From Lumbricus terrestris (taxonomy: Eukaryota; Annelida; Clitellata; Crassiclitellata; Lumbricidae), in NCBI GenBank assembly GCA_949752735.1, contig OX457046.1:33234316-33298315 (forward strand): a stretch of 64,000 nt of DNA. The letters are read 5' to 3'. The notes below the pieces were generated by a model. The model did not search any database. It worked only from the letters and a program-made list of their open reading frames with translations, and was not told the DNA's origin. Numbering within the stretch: position 1 is the first letter of the stretch; every line of letters begins with the position of its first letter. Position numbers and translations under genes: made by a program. This document shows, piece by piece, positions 32,519-44,756 of this stretch.

Positions 32519-32864
32519 CGGTGATATCAAACACAACGTTCCTTCTTGCAAAGCTAGCTATATCCAAAATTAAAGCGAAACGATTTCCCAATCTGACTCT
32601 GTTGTCTTGAATTCTTGACATTAACAGCGATGAAGAAATATTCTTACAACATTTATCAGAAGTTTCAAAACACATGCTTGCCCTCTCTTCTTCCGGTAGG
32701 CCTATGTCTATCAAAACCATCACAGTTAAAAGTTAAGCTACCGCACATTGCTGGATTAATTAGAATTCAATGATAAATGCCCTAGCTGAATGAAAAGACA
32801 TTCAGCATTCATGATACGTGCTCTACTTCGGAGTTAAGTTACACGCTACATTTTAAAACGACGT

Positions 32865-32936
32865 TGACCCCGACGTGATTTGAACACGCAACCTTCTGAT
32901 CTGGAGTCAGACGCGCTACCGTTGCGCCACGGAGTC
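32865..32936 (-). tRNA. tRNA-Trp-CCA: tRNA-Trp(CCA), unit 12
   Basis: Intact copy. Confidence 0.97.
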
Positions 32937-33217
32937 AGTACAACGAGAAACTGGCAAGATGCTCAATTGTTCATTTTCAAAATGCATATTCTATCATCGC
33001 AGTAATGACCAGTAGAGCCCGAAAAAACAGACAAGAGAAGCTTAAGACTAAGAGAACCCCTCACGAAGGGAGGTCACTTTTGTAAACATACGAAAAGAAA
33101 AAACCCCACATTCGGTCAAGCTCTCAATTTTGGAAAACAGAAAAGCTATTGATTGAGTGAAACAGTCGAAACACACTCCTTTATTCATTCAATCCCCACA
33201 CGAACAGGATCAAAATG

Positions 33218-33288
33218 TGCATCGGCCGGGAATCGAACCCGGGCCGGCCGCGTGGCAGGCGAGCATTCTACCACTGAACCACCGATGC
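33218..33288 (-). tRNA. tRNA-Gly-GCC: tRNA-Gly(GCC), unit 12 Gly-, anticodon-stem variant
   Basis: Shared C27-C43 mismatch; last of the three-unit run. Confidence 0.85.
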
Positions 33289-33519
33289 TTGTTATTATCG
33301 TTGGCTGCTTGTTCTAATTCAGGCAGCATATTTTCGTCTATTCCTCTTCACTACAACACAATGACAGGTAAGATGGAATGATTTGCCTTTTGTGCACTTA
33401 ATGAGATGGATAGAGAAGCAAAACAAGTGTGCTAAAATCGGAACATCTGTGTGATTCATGATACGTGTTGATACGAAGAGCAACGTGTTGATACGAAGAG
33501 CAGTTCACCACATCAACAA

Positions 33520-33590
33520 GCATCGGTGGTTCAGTGGTAGAATGCTCGCCTGCCACGCGGGCGGCCCGGGTTCGATTCCCGGCCGATGCA
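33520..33590 (+). tRNA. tRNA-Gly-GCC: tRNA-Gly(GCC), unit 12 GlyA
   Basis: Intact; its downstream spacer has the 25-bp deletion. Confidence 0.97.
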
Positions 33591-34151
33591 CATTTTGATG
33601 CTTTTCATGTAAGGAATCAAGACTGGGATAGAATTCGGTACTTACTTTTCATGGCACTCATTGTTGCAGGATTGCAAAGTGGGGTTCAACCTAATATTTC
33701 TGAATTGCAAGCATATGCGTGCGTACAAGGCAGTTGCTGGTGTAAAACATGCTCTTCATAATTCAGAGCGATATCAGCAATTTTGACCGATCGCGGAATT
33801 TAGTGGGTCTCATTGACCCGCCTTCAGTACATTTGCCACTATGTTCATTTCCGAATGCATATTGTTGGTCAACGCTTCTATGACCGATTTCACCTAAACA
33901 CGCAGGAGAATAATAATGACTTGAAACCAATTCCTCATCAGCACTCAACAATTTATCTGGCGAATTTGGAGCAGAATGTCACAATTTGCAATTGGTTTCC
34001 TCAAGAAGCAGACAAAATGAATATAATAAGAAGAATGATATGAAAACGTCGTTATTCATAACTTCAGGTAGGTAAAACATCAAATGCAAACTTGCTAGTT
34101 TGTGGGTCTGTGACAAGCGTTCAAAAGACAAGCAGCCAACGATAATAACAA

Positions 34152-34222
34152 GCATCGGTGGTTCAGTGGTAGAATGCTCGCCTGCCACGCGGGCGGCCCG
34201 GGTTCGATTCCCGGCCGATGCA
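34152..34222 (+). tRNA. tRNA-Gly-GCC: tRNA-Gly(GCC), unit 13 GlyB
   Basis: Intact copy. Confidence 0.97.
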
Positions 34223-34479
34223 CATTTTGATCCTGTTCGTGTGGGGATTGAATGAATAAAGGAGTGTGTTTCGACTTTTCCCTCAATCAACAGTTTTTCT
34301 GTTTTCCAAAATTGAGAGCTTGACCGAATGTGGAGTTTTTTCTTTTCGTATGTTTACAAAAGTGACCTCCCGTCGTGAAGTGTTCTCCTAAGCGAGTCCG
34401 GCGCTAATTTTTTGCTTAAAAAAGCAAACAAAACCAGGAAGAAAAATTGTAACCGACCCCCGGGAATTAGTCGGGTGTT

Positions 34480-34552
34480 TGCCCAGACCCGGGATTGAAC
34501 CGGGGACCTTTAGATCTTCAGTCTAACGCTCTCCCAACTGAGCTATCTAGGC
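34480..34552 (-). tRNA. tRNA-Phe-GAA: tRNA-Phe(GAA), unit 13
   Basis: Intact copy. Confidence 0.97.
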
Positions 34553-34898
34553 CGGTGATATCAAACACAACGTTCCTTCTTGCAACGCTAACTATATCCA
34601 AAATTAAAGCGAAACGATTTGCCAATCTGACTCTGTTGTCTTGAATTCTTGACATTAACAGCGATGAAGAAATATTCTTACAACATTTATCAGAAGTTTC
34701 AAAACACATGCTTGCCCTCTCTTCTTCCGGTAGGCCTATGTCTATCAAAACCATCACAGTTAAAAGTTAAGCTACCGCACATTGCTGGATTAATTAGAAT
34801 TCAATGATAAATGCCCTAGCTGAATGAAAAGACATTCAGCATTCATGATACGTGCTCTACTTCGGAGTTAAGTTACACGCTACATTTTAAAACGACGT

Positions 34899-34970
34899 TG
34901 ACCCCGACGTGATTTGAACACGCAACCTTCTGATCTGGAGTCAGACGCGCTACCGTTGCGCCACGGAGTC
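34899..34970 (-). tRNA. tRNA-Trp-CCA: tRNA-Trp(CCA), unit 13
   Basis: Intact copy. Confidence 0.97.
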
Positions 34971-35252
34971 AGTACAACGATAAACTGGCAAGATGCTCAA
35001 TTGTTCATTTTCAAAATGCATATTCTATCATCGCAGTAATGACCAGTAGAGCCCGAAAAAAACAGACAAGAGAAGCTTAAGACTAAGAGAACTCTTCACG
35101 AAGGGAGGTCACTTTTGTAAACAAACGAAAAGGAAAAACCCCACATTCGGTCAAGCTCTCAATTTTGGAAAACAGAAAAGCTATTGATTGAGTGAAACAG
35201 TCGAAACACACTCCTTTATTCATTCAATCCCCACACGAACAGGATCAAAATG

Positions 35253-35323
35253 TGCATCGGCCGGGAATCGAACCCGGGCCGCCCGCGTGGCAGGCGAGCA
35301 TTCTACCACTGAACCACCGATGC
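35253..35323 (-). tRNA. tRNA-Gly-GCC: tRNA-Gly(GCC), unit 13 Gly-
   Basis: Intact copy. Confidence 0.97.
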
Positions 35324-35554
35324 TTGTTATTATCGTTGGCTGCTTGTTCTAATTCAGGCAGCATATTTTCGTCTATTCGTCTTCACTACAACACAATGAC
35401 AGGTAAGATGGAATGATTTGCCTTTTGTGCACTTAATGAGATGGATAGAGAAGCAAAACAAGTGTGCTAAAATCGGAACATCTGTGTGATTCATGATACG
35501 TGTTGATACGAAGAGCAACGTGTTGATACGAAGAGCAGTTCACCACATCAACAA

Positions 35555-35625
35555 GCATCGGTGGTTCAGTGGTAGAATGCTCGCCTCCCACGCGGGCGGC
35601 CCGGGTTCGATTCCCGGCCGATGCA
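35555..35625 (+). tRNA. tRNA-Gly-CCC: tRNA-Gly with CCC anticodon, unit 13 GlyA
   Basis: A single change at 35587 turns the anticodon loop CTGCCAC into CTCCCAC. The anticodon becomes CCC, which reads GGG rather than GGC/GGU. Everything else matches the GCC gene, including stems and both promoter boxes. Glycyl-tRNA synthetase accepts all glycine isoacceptors, so charging with glycine is plausible. It could also be a sequencing error. Confidence 0.85.
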
Positions 35626-36211
35626 CATTTTGATGCTTTTCATGTAAGGAATCAAGACTGGGATAGAATTCGGTACTTACTTTTCATGGCACTCATTGTT
35701 GCAGGATTGCAAAGTGGGGTTCAACCTAATATTTCTGAATTGCAAGCATATGCGTGCGTACAAGGCAGTTGCTGGTGTAAAACATGCTCTTCATAATCGC
35801 TGGACTAAGTTTGGCTTCGAATTCAGAGCGATATCAGCAATTTTGACCGATCGCGGAATTTAGTGGGTCTCATTGACCCGCCTTCAGTACATTTGCCACT
35901 ATGTTCATTTCCGAATGCATATTGTTGGTCAACGCTTCTATGACCGATTTCACCTAAACACGCAGGAGAATAATAATGACTTGAAACCAATTCCTCATCA
36001 GCACTCAACAATTTATCTGGCGAATTTGGAGCAGAATGTCACAATTTGCAATTGGTTTCCTCAAGAAGCAGACAAAATGAATATAATAAGAAGAATGATT
36101 TGAAAACGTCGTTATTCATAACTTCAGGTAGGTAAAACATCAAATGCAAACTTGCTAGTTTGTGGGTCTGTGACAAGCGTTCAAAAGACAAGCAGCCAAC
36201 GATAATAACAA

Positions 36212-36282
36212 GCATCGGTGGTTCAGTGGTAGAATGCTCGCCTGCCACGCGGGCGGCCCGGGTTCGATTCCCGGCCGATGCA
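36212..36282 (+). tRNA. tRNA-Gly-GCC: tRNA-Gly(GCC), unit 14 GlyB
   Basis: Intact copy. Confidence 0.97.
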
Positions 36283-36540
36283 CATTTTGATCCTGTTCGT
36301 GTGGGGATTGAATGAATAAAGGAGTGTGTTTCGACTTTTCCCTCAATCAACAGTTTTTCTGTTTTCCAAAATTGAGAGCTTGACCGAATGTGGAGTTTTT
36401 TTCTTTTCGTATGTTTACAAAAGTGACCTCCCGTCGTGAAGTGTTCTCCTAAGCGAGTCCGGCGCTAATTTTTTGCTTAAAAAAGCAAACAAAACCAGGA
36501 AGAAAAATTGTAACCGACCCCCGGGAATTAGTCGGGTGTT

Positions 36541-36613
36541 TGCCCAGACCCGGGATTGAACCGGGGACCTTTAGATCTTCAGTCTAACGCTCTCCCAACT
36601 GAGCTATCTAGGC
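36541..36613 (-). tRNA. tRNA-Phe-GAA: tRNA-Phe(GAA), unit 14
   Basis: Intact copy. Confidence 0.97.
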
Positions 36614-36959
36614 CGGTGATATCAAACACAACGTTCCTTCTTGCAAAGCTAACTATATCCAAAATTAAAGCGAAACGATTTGCCAATCTGACTCTGTTGT
36701 CTTGAATTCTTGACATTAACAGCGATGAAGAAATATTCTTACAACATTTATCAGAAGTTTCAAAACACATGCTTGCCCTCTCTTCTTCCGGTAGGCCTAT
36801 GTCTATCAAAACCATCACAGTTAAAAGTTAAGCTACCGCACATTGCTGGATTAATTAGAATTCAATGATAAATGCCCTAGCTGAATGAAAAGACATTCAG
36901 CATTCATGATACGTGCTCTACTTCGGAGTTAAGTTACACGCTACATTTTAAAACGACGT

Positions 36960-37031
36960 TGACCCCGACGTGATTTGAACACGCAACCTTCTGATCTGGA
37001 GTCAGACGCGCTACCGTTGCGCCACGGAGTC
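36960..37031 (-). tRNA. tRNA-Trp-CCA: tRNA-Trp(CCA), unit 14
   Basis: Intact copy. Confidence 0.97.
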
Positions 37032-37312
37032 AGTACAACGAGAAACTGGCAAGATGCTCAATTGTTCATTTTCAAAATGCATATTCTATCATCGCAGTAA
37101 TGACCAGTAGAGCCCGAAAAAACAGACAAGAGAAGCTTAAGACTAAGAGAACTCCTCACGAAGGGAGGTCACTTTTGTAAACATACGAAAAGAAAAAACC
37201 CCACATTCGGTCAAGCTCTCAATTTTGGAAAACAGAAAAGCTATTGATTGAGTGAAACAGTCGAAACACACTCCTTTATTCATTCAATCCCCACACGAAC
37301 AGGATCAAAATG

Positions 37313-37383
37313 TGCATCGGCCGGGAATCGAACCCGGGCCGCCCGCGTGGCAGGCGAGCATTCTACCACTGAACCACCGATGC
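37313..37383 (-). tRNA. tRNA-Gly-GCC: tRNA-Gly(GCC), unit 14 Gly-
   Basis: Intact; 5' flank variant AATGATAATAAC shared with units 15 and 24. Confidence 0.97.
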
Positions 37384-37614
37384 TTGTTATTATCATTGGC
37401 TGCTTGTTCTAATTCAGGCAGCATATTTTCGTCTATTCCTCTTCACTACAACACAATGACAGGTAAGATGGAATGATTTGCCTTTTGTGCACTTAATGAG
37501 ATGGATAGAGAAGCAAAACAAGTGTGCTAAAATCGGAACATCTGTGTGATTCATGATACGTGTTGATACGAAGAGCAACGTGTTGATACGAAGAGCAGTT
37601 CACCACATCAACAA

Positions 37615-37685
37615 GCATCGGTGGTTCAGTGGTAGAATGCTCGCCTGCCACGCGGGCGGCCCGGGTTCGATTCCCGGCCGATGCA
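37615..37685 (+). tRNA. tRNA-Gly-GCC: tRNA-Gly(GCC), unit 14 GlyA
   Basis: Intact copy. Confidence 0.97.
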
Positions 37686-38271
37686 CATTTTGATGCTTTT
37701 CATGTAAGGAATCAAGACTGGGATAGAATTCGGTACTTACTTTTCATGGCACTCATTGTTGCAGGATTGCAAAGTGGGGTTCAACCTAATATTTCTGAAT
37801 TGCAAGCATATGCGTGCGTACAAGGCAGTTGCTGGTGTAAAACATGCTCTTCATAATCGCTGGACTAAGTTTGGCTTCGAATTCAGAGCGATATCAGCAA
37901 TTTTGACCGATCGCGGAATTTAGTGGGTCTCATTGACCCGCCTTCAGTACATTTGCCACTATGTTCATTTCCGAATGCATATTGTTGGTCAACGCTTCTA
38001 TGACCGATTTCACCTAAACACGCAGGAGAATAATAATGACTTGAAACCAATTCCTCATCAGCACTCAACAATTTATCTGGCGAATTTGGAGCAGAATGTC
38101 ACAATTTGCAATTGGTTTCCTCAAGAAGCAGACAAAATGAATATAATAAGAAGAATGATTTGAAAACGTCGTTATTCATAACTTCAGGTAGGTAAAACAT
38201 CAAATGCAAACTTGCTAGTTTGTGGGTCTGTGACAAGCGTTCAAAAGACAAGCAGCCAACGATAATAACAA

Positions 38272-38342
38272 GCATCGGTGGTTCAGTGGTAGAATGCTCG
38301 CCTGCCACGCGGGCGGCCCGGGTTCGATTCCCGGCCGATGCA
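38272..38342 (+). tRNA. tRNA-Gly-GCC: tRNA-Gly(GCC), unit 15 GlyB
   Basis: Intact copy. Confidence 0.97.
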
Positions 38343-38600
38343 CATTTTGATCCTGTTCGTGTGGGGATTGAATGAATAAAGGAGTGTGTTTCGACTTTTC
38401 CCTCAATCAACAGTTTTTCTGTTTTCCAAAATTGAGAGCTTGACCGAATGTGGAGTTTTTTTCTTTTCGTATGTTTACAAAAGTGACCTCCCGTCGTGAA
38501 GTGTTCTCCTAAGCGAGTCCGGCGCTAATTTTTTGCTTAAAAAAGCAAACAAAACCAGGAAGAAAAATTGTAACCGACCCCCGGGAATTAGTCGGGTGTT

Positions 38601-38673
38601 TGCCCAGACCCGGGATTGAACCGGGGACCTTTAGATCTTCAGTCTAACGCTCTCCCAACTGAGCTATCTAGGC
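38601..38673 (-). tRNA. tRNA-Phe-GAA: tRNA-Phe(GAA), unit 15
   Basis: Intact copy. Confidence 0.97.
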
Positions 38674-39019
38674 CGGTGATATCAAACACAACGTTCCTTC
38701 TTGCAAAGCTAACTATATCCAAAATTAAAGCGAAACGATTTGCCAATCTGACTCTGTTGTCTTGAATTCTTGACATTAACAGCGATGAAGAAATATTCTT
38801 ACAACATTTATCAGAAGTTTCAAAACACATGCTTGCCCTCTCTTCTTCCGGTAGGCCTATGTCTATCAAAACCATCACAGTTAAAAGTTAAGCTACCGCA
38901 CATTGCTGGATTAATTAGAATTCAATGATAAATGCCCTAGCTGAATGAAAAGACATTCAGCATTCATGATACGTGCTCTACTTCGGAGTTAAGTTACACG
39001 CTACATTTTAAAACGACGT

Positions 39020-39091
39020 TGACCCCGACGTGATTTGAACACGCAACCTTCTGATCTGGAGTCAGACGCGCTACCGTTGCGCCACGGAGTC
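39020..39091 (-). tRNA. tRNA-Trp-CCA: tRNA-Trp(CCA), unit 15
   Basis: Intact copy. Confidence 0.97.
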
Positions 39092-39372
39092 AGTACAACG
39101 AGAAACTGGCAAGATGCTCAATTGTTCATTTTCAAAATGCATATTCTATCATCGCAGTAATGACCAGTAGAGCCCGAAAAAACAGACAAGAGAAGCTTAA
39201 GACTAAGAGAACTCCTCACGAAGGGAGGTCACTTTTGTAAACATACGAAAAGAAAAAACCCCACATTCGGTCAAGCTCTCAATTTTGGAAAACAGAAAAG
39301 CTATTGATTGAGTGAAACAGTCGAAACACACTCCTTTATTCATTCAATCCCCACACGAACAGGATCAAAATG

Positions 39373-39443
39373 TGCATCGGCCGGGAATCGAACCCGGGCC
39401 GCCCGCGTGGCAGGCGAGCATTCTACCACTGAACCACCGATGC
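39373..39443 (-). tRNA. tRNA-Gly-GCC: tRNA-Gly(GCC), unit 15 Gly-
   Basis: Intact copy. Confidence 0.97.
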
Positions 39444-39674
39444 TTGTTATTATCATTGGCTGCTTGTTCTAATTCAGGCAGCATATTTTCGTCTATTCCT
39501 CTTCACTACAACACAATGACAGGTAAGATGGAATGATTTGCCTTTTGTGCACTTAATGAGATGGATAGAGAAGCAAAACAAGTGTGCTAAAATCGGAACA
39601 TCTGTGTGATTCATGATACGTGTTGATACGAAGAGCAACGTGTTGATACGAAGAGCAGTTCACCACATCAACAA

Positions 39675-39745
39675 GCATCGGTGGTTCAGTGGTAGAATGC
39701 TCGCCTGCCACGCGGGCGGCCCGGGTTCGATTCCCGGCCGATGCA
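39675..39745 (+). tRNA. tRNA-Gly-GCC: tRNA-Gly(GCC), unit 15 GlyA
   Basis: Intact copy. Confidence 0.97.
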
Positions 39746-40331
39746 CATTTTGATGCTTTTCATGTAAGGAATCAAGACTGGGATAGAATTCGGTACTTAC
39801 TTTTCATGGCACTCATTGTTGCAGGATTGCAAAGTGGGGTTCAACCTAATATTTCTGAATTGCAAGCATATGCGTGCGTACAAGGCAGTTGCTGGTGTAA
39901 AACATGCTCTTCATAATCGCTGGACTAAGTTTGGCTTCGAATTCAGAGCGATATCAGCAATTTTGACCGATCGCGGAATTTAGTGGGTCTCATTGACCCG
40001 CCTTCAGTACATTTGCCACTATGTTCATTTCCGAATGCATATTGTTGGTCAACGCTTCTATGACCGATTTCACCTAAACACGCAGGAGAATAATAATGAC
40101 TTGAAACCAATTCCTCATCAGCACTCAACAATTTATCTGGCGAATTTGGAGCAGAATGTCACAATTTGCAATTGGTTTCCTCAAGAAGCAGACAAAATGA
40201 ATATAATAAGAAGAATGATTTGAAAACGTCGTTATTCATAACTTCAGGTAGGTAAAACATCAAATGCAAACTTGCTAGTTTGTGGGTCTGTGACAAGCGT
40301 TCAAAAGACAAGCAGCCAACGATAATAACAA

Positions 40332-40402
40332 GCATCGGTGGTTCAGTGGTAGAATGCTCGCCTGCCACGCGGGCGGCCCTGGTTCGATTCCCGGCCGATG
40401 CA
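40332..40402 (+). tRNA. tRNA-Gly-GCC: tRNA-Gly(GCC), unit 16 GlyB, T-stem variant
   Basis: U51-C63 mismatch as in units 4-6, 8 and 10, but here isolated among normal neighbours. Confidence 0.85.
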
Positions 40403-40660
40403 CATTTTGATCCTGTTCGTGTGGGGATTGAATGAATAAAGGAGTGTGTTTCGACTTTTCCCTCAATCAACAGTTTTTCTGTTTTCCAAAATTGAGAGCT
40501 TGACCGAATGTGGAGTTTTTTTCTTTTCGTATGTTTACAAAAGTGACCTCCCGTCGTGAAGTGTTCTCCTAAGCGAGTCCGGCGCTAATTTTTTGCTTAA
40601 AAAAGCAAACAAAACCAGGAAGAAAAATTGTAACCGACCCCCGGGAATTAGTCGGGTGTT

Positions 40661-40733
40661 TGCCCAGACCCGGGATTGAACCGGGGACCTTTAGATCTTC
40701 AGTCTAACGCTCTCCCAACTGAGCTATCTAGGC
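40661..40733 (-). tRNA. tRNA-Phe-GAA: tRNA-Phe(GAA), unit 16
   Basis: Intact copy. Confidence 0.97.
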
Positions 40734-41079
40734 CGGTGATATCAAACACAACGTTCCTTCTTGCAAAGCTAACTATATCCAAAATTAAAGCGAAACGATT
40801 TGCCAATCTGACTCTGTTGTCTTGAATTCTTGACATTAACAGCGATGAAGAAATATTCTTACAACATTTATCAGAAGTTTCAAAACACATGCTTGCCCTC
40901 TCTTCTTCCGGTAGGCCTATGTCTATCAAAACCATCACAGTTAAAAGTTAAGCTACCGCACATTGCTGGATTAATTAGAATTCAATGATAAATGCCCTAG
41001 CTGAATGAAAAGACATTCAGCATTCATGATACGTGCTCTACTTCGGAGTTAAGTTACACGCTACATTTTAAAACGACGT

Positions 41080-41151
41080 TGACCCCGACGTGATTTGAAC
41101 ACGCAACCTTCTGATCTGGAGTCAGACGCGCTACCGTTGCGCCACGGAGTC
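41080..41151 (-). tRNA. tRNA-Trp-CCA: tRNA-Trp(CCA), unit 16
   Basis: Intact copy. Confidence 0.97.
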
Positions 41152-41433
41152 AGTACAACGAGAAACTGGCAAGATGCTCAATTGTTCATTTTCAAAATGC
41201 ATATTCTATCATCGCAGTAATGACCAGTAGAGCCCGAAAAAAACAGACAAGAGAAGCTTAAGACTAAGAGAACTCTTCACGAAGGGAGGTCACTTTTGTA
41301 AACAAACGAAAAGGAAAAACCCCACATTCGGTCAAGCTCTCAATTTTGGAAAACAGAAAAGCTATTGATTGAGTGAAACAGTCGAAACACACTCCTTTAT
41401 TCATTCAATCCCCACACGAACAGGATCAAAATG

Positions 41434-41504
41434 TGCATCGGCCGGGAATCGTACCCGGGCCGCCCGCGTGGCAGGCGAGCATTCTACCACTGAACCACCG
41501 ATGC
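41434..41504 (-). tRNA. tRNA-Gly-GCC: tRNA-Gly(GCC), unit 16 Gly-, T-loop/B-box variant
   Basis: The T loop reads TACGATT instead of TTCGATT: the invariant U55 is A, and the B box GGTTCGA is altered. Loss of both TFIIIC contact and the U55-G18 tertiary contact suggests a non-functional copy. Confidence 0.7.
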
Positions 41505-41735
41505 TTGTTATTATCGTTGGCTGCTTGTTCTAATTCAGGCAGCATATTTTCGTCTATTCCTCTTCACTACAACACAATGACAGGTAAGATGGAATGATTT
41601 GCCTTTTGTGCACTTAATGAGATGGATAGAGAAGCAAAACAAGTGTGCTAAAATCGGAACATCTGTGTGATTCATGATACGTGTTGATACGAAGAGCAAC
41701 GTGTTGATACGAAGAGCAGTTCACCACATCAACAA

Positions 41736-41806
41736 GCATCGGTGGTTCAGTGGTAGAATGCTCGCCTGCCACGCGGGCGGCCCGGGTTCGATTCCCGGCC
41801 GATGCA
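41736..41806 (+). tRNA. tRNA-Gly-GCC: tRNA-Gly(GCC), unit 16 GlyA
   Basis: Intact; downstream spacer has the 25-bp deletion. Confidence 0.97.
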
Positions 41807-42367
41807 CATTTTGATGCTTTTCATGTAAGGAATCAAGACTGGGATAGAATTCGGTACTTACTTTTCATGGCACTCATTGTTGCAGGATTGCAAAGTGGGG
41901 TTCAACCTAATATTTCTGAATTGCAAGCATATGCGTGCGTACAAGGCAGTTGCTGGTGTAAAACATGCTCTTCATAATTCAGAGCGATATCAGCAATTTT
42001 GACCGATCGCGGAATTTAGTGGGTCTCATTGACCCGCCTTCAGTACATTTGCCACTATGTTCATTTCCGAATGCATATTGTTGGTCAACGCTTCTATGAC
42101 CGATTTCACCTAAACACGCAGGAGAATAATAATGACTTGAAACCAATTCCTCATCAGCACTCAACAATTTATCTGGCGAATTTGGAGCAGAATGTCACAA
42201 TTTGCAATTGGTTTCCTCAAGAAGCAGACAAAATGAATATAATAAGAAGAATGATATGAAAACGTCGTTATTCATAACTTCAGGTAGGTAAAACATCAAA
42301 TGCAAACTTGCTAGTTTGTGGGTCTGTGACAAGCGTTCAAAAGACAAGCAGCCAACGATAATAACAA

Positions 42368-42438
42368 GCATCGGTGGTTCAGTGGTAGAATGCTCGCCTG
42401 CCACGCGGGCGGCCCGGGTTCGATTCCCGGCCGATGCA
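42368..42438 (+). tRNA. tRNA-Gly-GCC: tRNA-Gly(GCC), unit 17 GlyB
   Basis: Intact copy. Confidence 0.97.
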
Positions 42439-42695
42439 CATTTTGATCCTGTTCGTGTGGGGATTGAATGAATAAAGGAGTGTGTTTCGACTTTTCCCTC
42501 AATCAACAGTTTTTCTGTTTTCCAAAATTGAGAGCTTGACCGAATGTGGAGTTTTTTCTTTTCGTATGTTTACAAAAGTGACCTCCCGTCGTGAAGTGTT
42601 CTCCTAAGCGAGTCCGGCGCTAATTCTTTGCTTAAAAAAGCAAACAAAACCAGGAAGAAAAATTGTAACCGACCCCCGGGAATTAGTCGGGTGTT

Positions 42696-42768
42696 TGCCC
42701 AGACCCGGGATTGAACCGGGGACCTTTAGATCTTCAGTCTAACGCTCTCCCAACTGAGCTATCTAGGC
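42696..42768 (-). tRNA. tRNA-Phe-GAA: tRNA-Phe(GAA), unit 17
   Basis: Intact copy. Confidence 0.97.
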
Positions 42769-43114
42769 CGGTGATATCAAACACAACGTTCCTTCTTGCA
42801 ACGCTAACTATATCCAAAATTAAAGCGAAACGATTTGCCAATCTGACTCTGTTGTCTTGAATTCTTGACATTAACAGCGATGAAGAAATATTCTTACAAC
42901 ATTTATCAGAAGTTTCAAAACACATGCTTGCCCTCTCTTCTTCCGGTAGGCCTATGTCTATCAAAACCATCACAGTTAAAAGTTAAGCTACCGCACATTG
43001 CTGGATTAATTAGAATTCAATGATAAATGCCCTAGCTGAATGAAAAGACATTCAGCATTCATGATACGTGCTCTACTTCGGAGTTAAGTTACACGCTACA
43101 TTTTAAAACGACGT

Positions 43115-43186
43115 TGACCCCGACGTGATTTGAACACGCAACCTTCTGATCTGGAGTCAGACGCGCTACCGTTGCGCCACGGAGTC
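43115..43186 (-). tRNA. tRNA-Trp-CCA: tRNA-Trp(CCA), unit 17
   Basis: Intact copy. Confidence 0.97.
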
Positions 43187-43468
43187 AGTACAACGAGAAA
43201 CTGGCAAGATGCTCAATTGTTCATTTTCAAAATGCATATTCTATCATCGCAGTAATGACCAGTAGAGCCCGAAAAAAACAGACAAGAGAAGCTTAAGACT
43301 AAGAGAACTCTTCACGAAGGGAGGTCACTTTTGTAAACAAACGAAAAGGAAAAACCCCACATTCGGTCAAGCTCTCAATTTTGGAAAACAGAAAAGCTAT
43401 TGATTGAGTGAAACAGTCGAAACACACTCCTTTATTCATTCAATCCCCACACGAACAGGATCAAAATG

Positions 43469-43539
43469 TGCATCGGCCGGGAATCGAACCCGGGCCGCCC
43501 GCGTGGCAGGCGAGCATTCTACCACTGAACCACCGATGC
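43469..43539 (-). tRNA. tRNA-Gly-GCC: tRNA-Gly(GCC), unit 17 Gly-
   Basis: Intact copy. Confidence 0.97.
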
Positions 43540-43770
43540 TTGTTATTATCGTTGGCTGCTTGTTCTAATTCAGGCAGCATATTTTCGTCTATTCCTCTTC
43601 ACTACAACACAATGACAGGTAAGATGGAATGATTTGCCTTTTGTGCACTTAATGAGATGGATAGAGAAGCAAAACAAGTGTGCTAAAATCGGAACATCTG
43701 TGTGATTCATGATACGTGTTGATACGAAGAGCAACGTGTTGATACGAAGAGCAGTTCACCACATCAACAA

Positions 43771-43841
43771 GCATCGGTGGTTCAGTGGTAGAATGCTCGC
43801 CTGCCACGCGGGCGGCCCGGGTTCGATTCCCGGCCGATGCA
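43771..43841 (+). tRNA. tRNA-Gly-GCC: tRNA-Gly(GCC), unit 17 GlyA
   Basis: Intact copy. Confidence 0.97.
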
Positions 43842-44427
43842 CATTTTGATGCTTTTCATGTAAGGAATCAAGACTGGGATAGAATTCGGTACTTACTTTT
43901 CATGGCACTCATTGTTGCAGGATTGCAAAGTGGGGTTCAACCTAATATTTCTGAATTGCAAGCATATGCGTGCGTACAAGGCAGTTGCTGGTGTAAAACA
44001 TGCTCTTCATAATCGCTGGACTAAGTTTGGCTTCGAATTCAGAGCGATATCAGCAATTTTGACCGATCGCGGAATTTAGTGGGTCTCATTGACCCGCCTT
44101 CAGTACATTTGCCACTATGTTCATTTCCGAATGCATATTGTTGGTCAACGCTTCTATGACCGATTTCACCTAAACACGCAGGAGAATAATAATGACTTGA
44201 AACCAATTCCTCATCAGCACTCAACAATTTATCTGGCGAATTTGGAGCAGAATGTCACAATTTGCAATTGGTTTCCTCAAGAAGCAGACAAAATGAATAT
44301 AATAAGAAGAATGATTTGAAAACGTCGTTATTCATAACTTCAGGTAGGTAAAACATCAAATGCAAACTTGCTAGTTTGTGGGTCTGTGACAAGCGTTCAA
44401 AAGACAAGCAGCCAACGATAATAACAA

Positions 44428-44498
44428 GCATCGGTGGTTCAGTGGTAGAATGCTCGCCTGCCACGCGGGCGGCCCGGGTTCGATTCCCGGCCGATGCA
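44428..44498 (+). tRNA. tRNA-Gly-GCC: tRNA-Gly(GCC), unit 18 GlyB
   Basis: Intact copy. Confidence 0.97.
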
Positions 44499-44756
44499 CA
44501 TTTTGATCCTGTTCGTGTGGGGATTGAATGAATAAAGGAGTGTGTTTCGACTTTTCCCTCAATCAACAGTTTTTCTGTTTTCCAAAATTGAGAGCTTGAC
44601 CGAATGTGGAGTTTTTTTCTTTTCGTATGTTTACAAAAGTGACCTCCCGTCGTGAAGTGTTCTCCTAAGCGAGTCCGGCGCTAATTTTTTGCTTAAAAAA
44701 GCAAACAAAACCAGGAAGAAAAATTGTAACCGACCCCCGGGAATTAGTCGGGTGTT

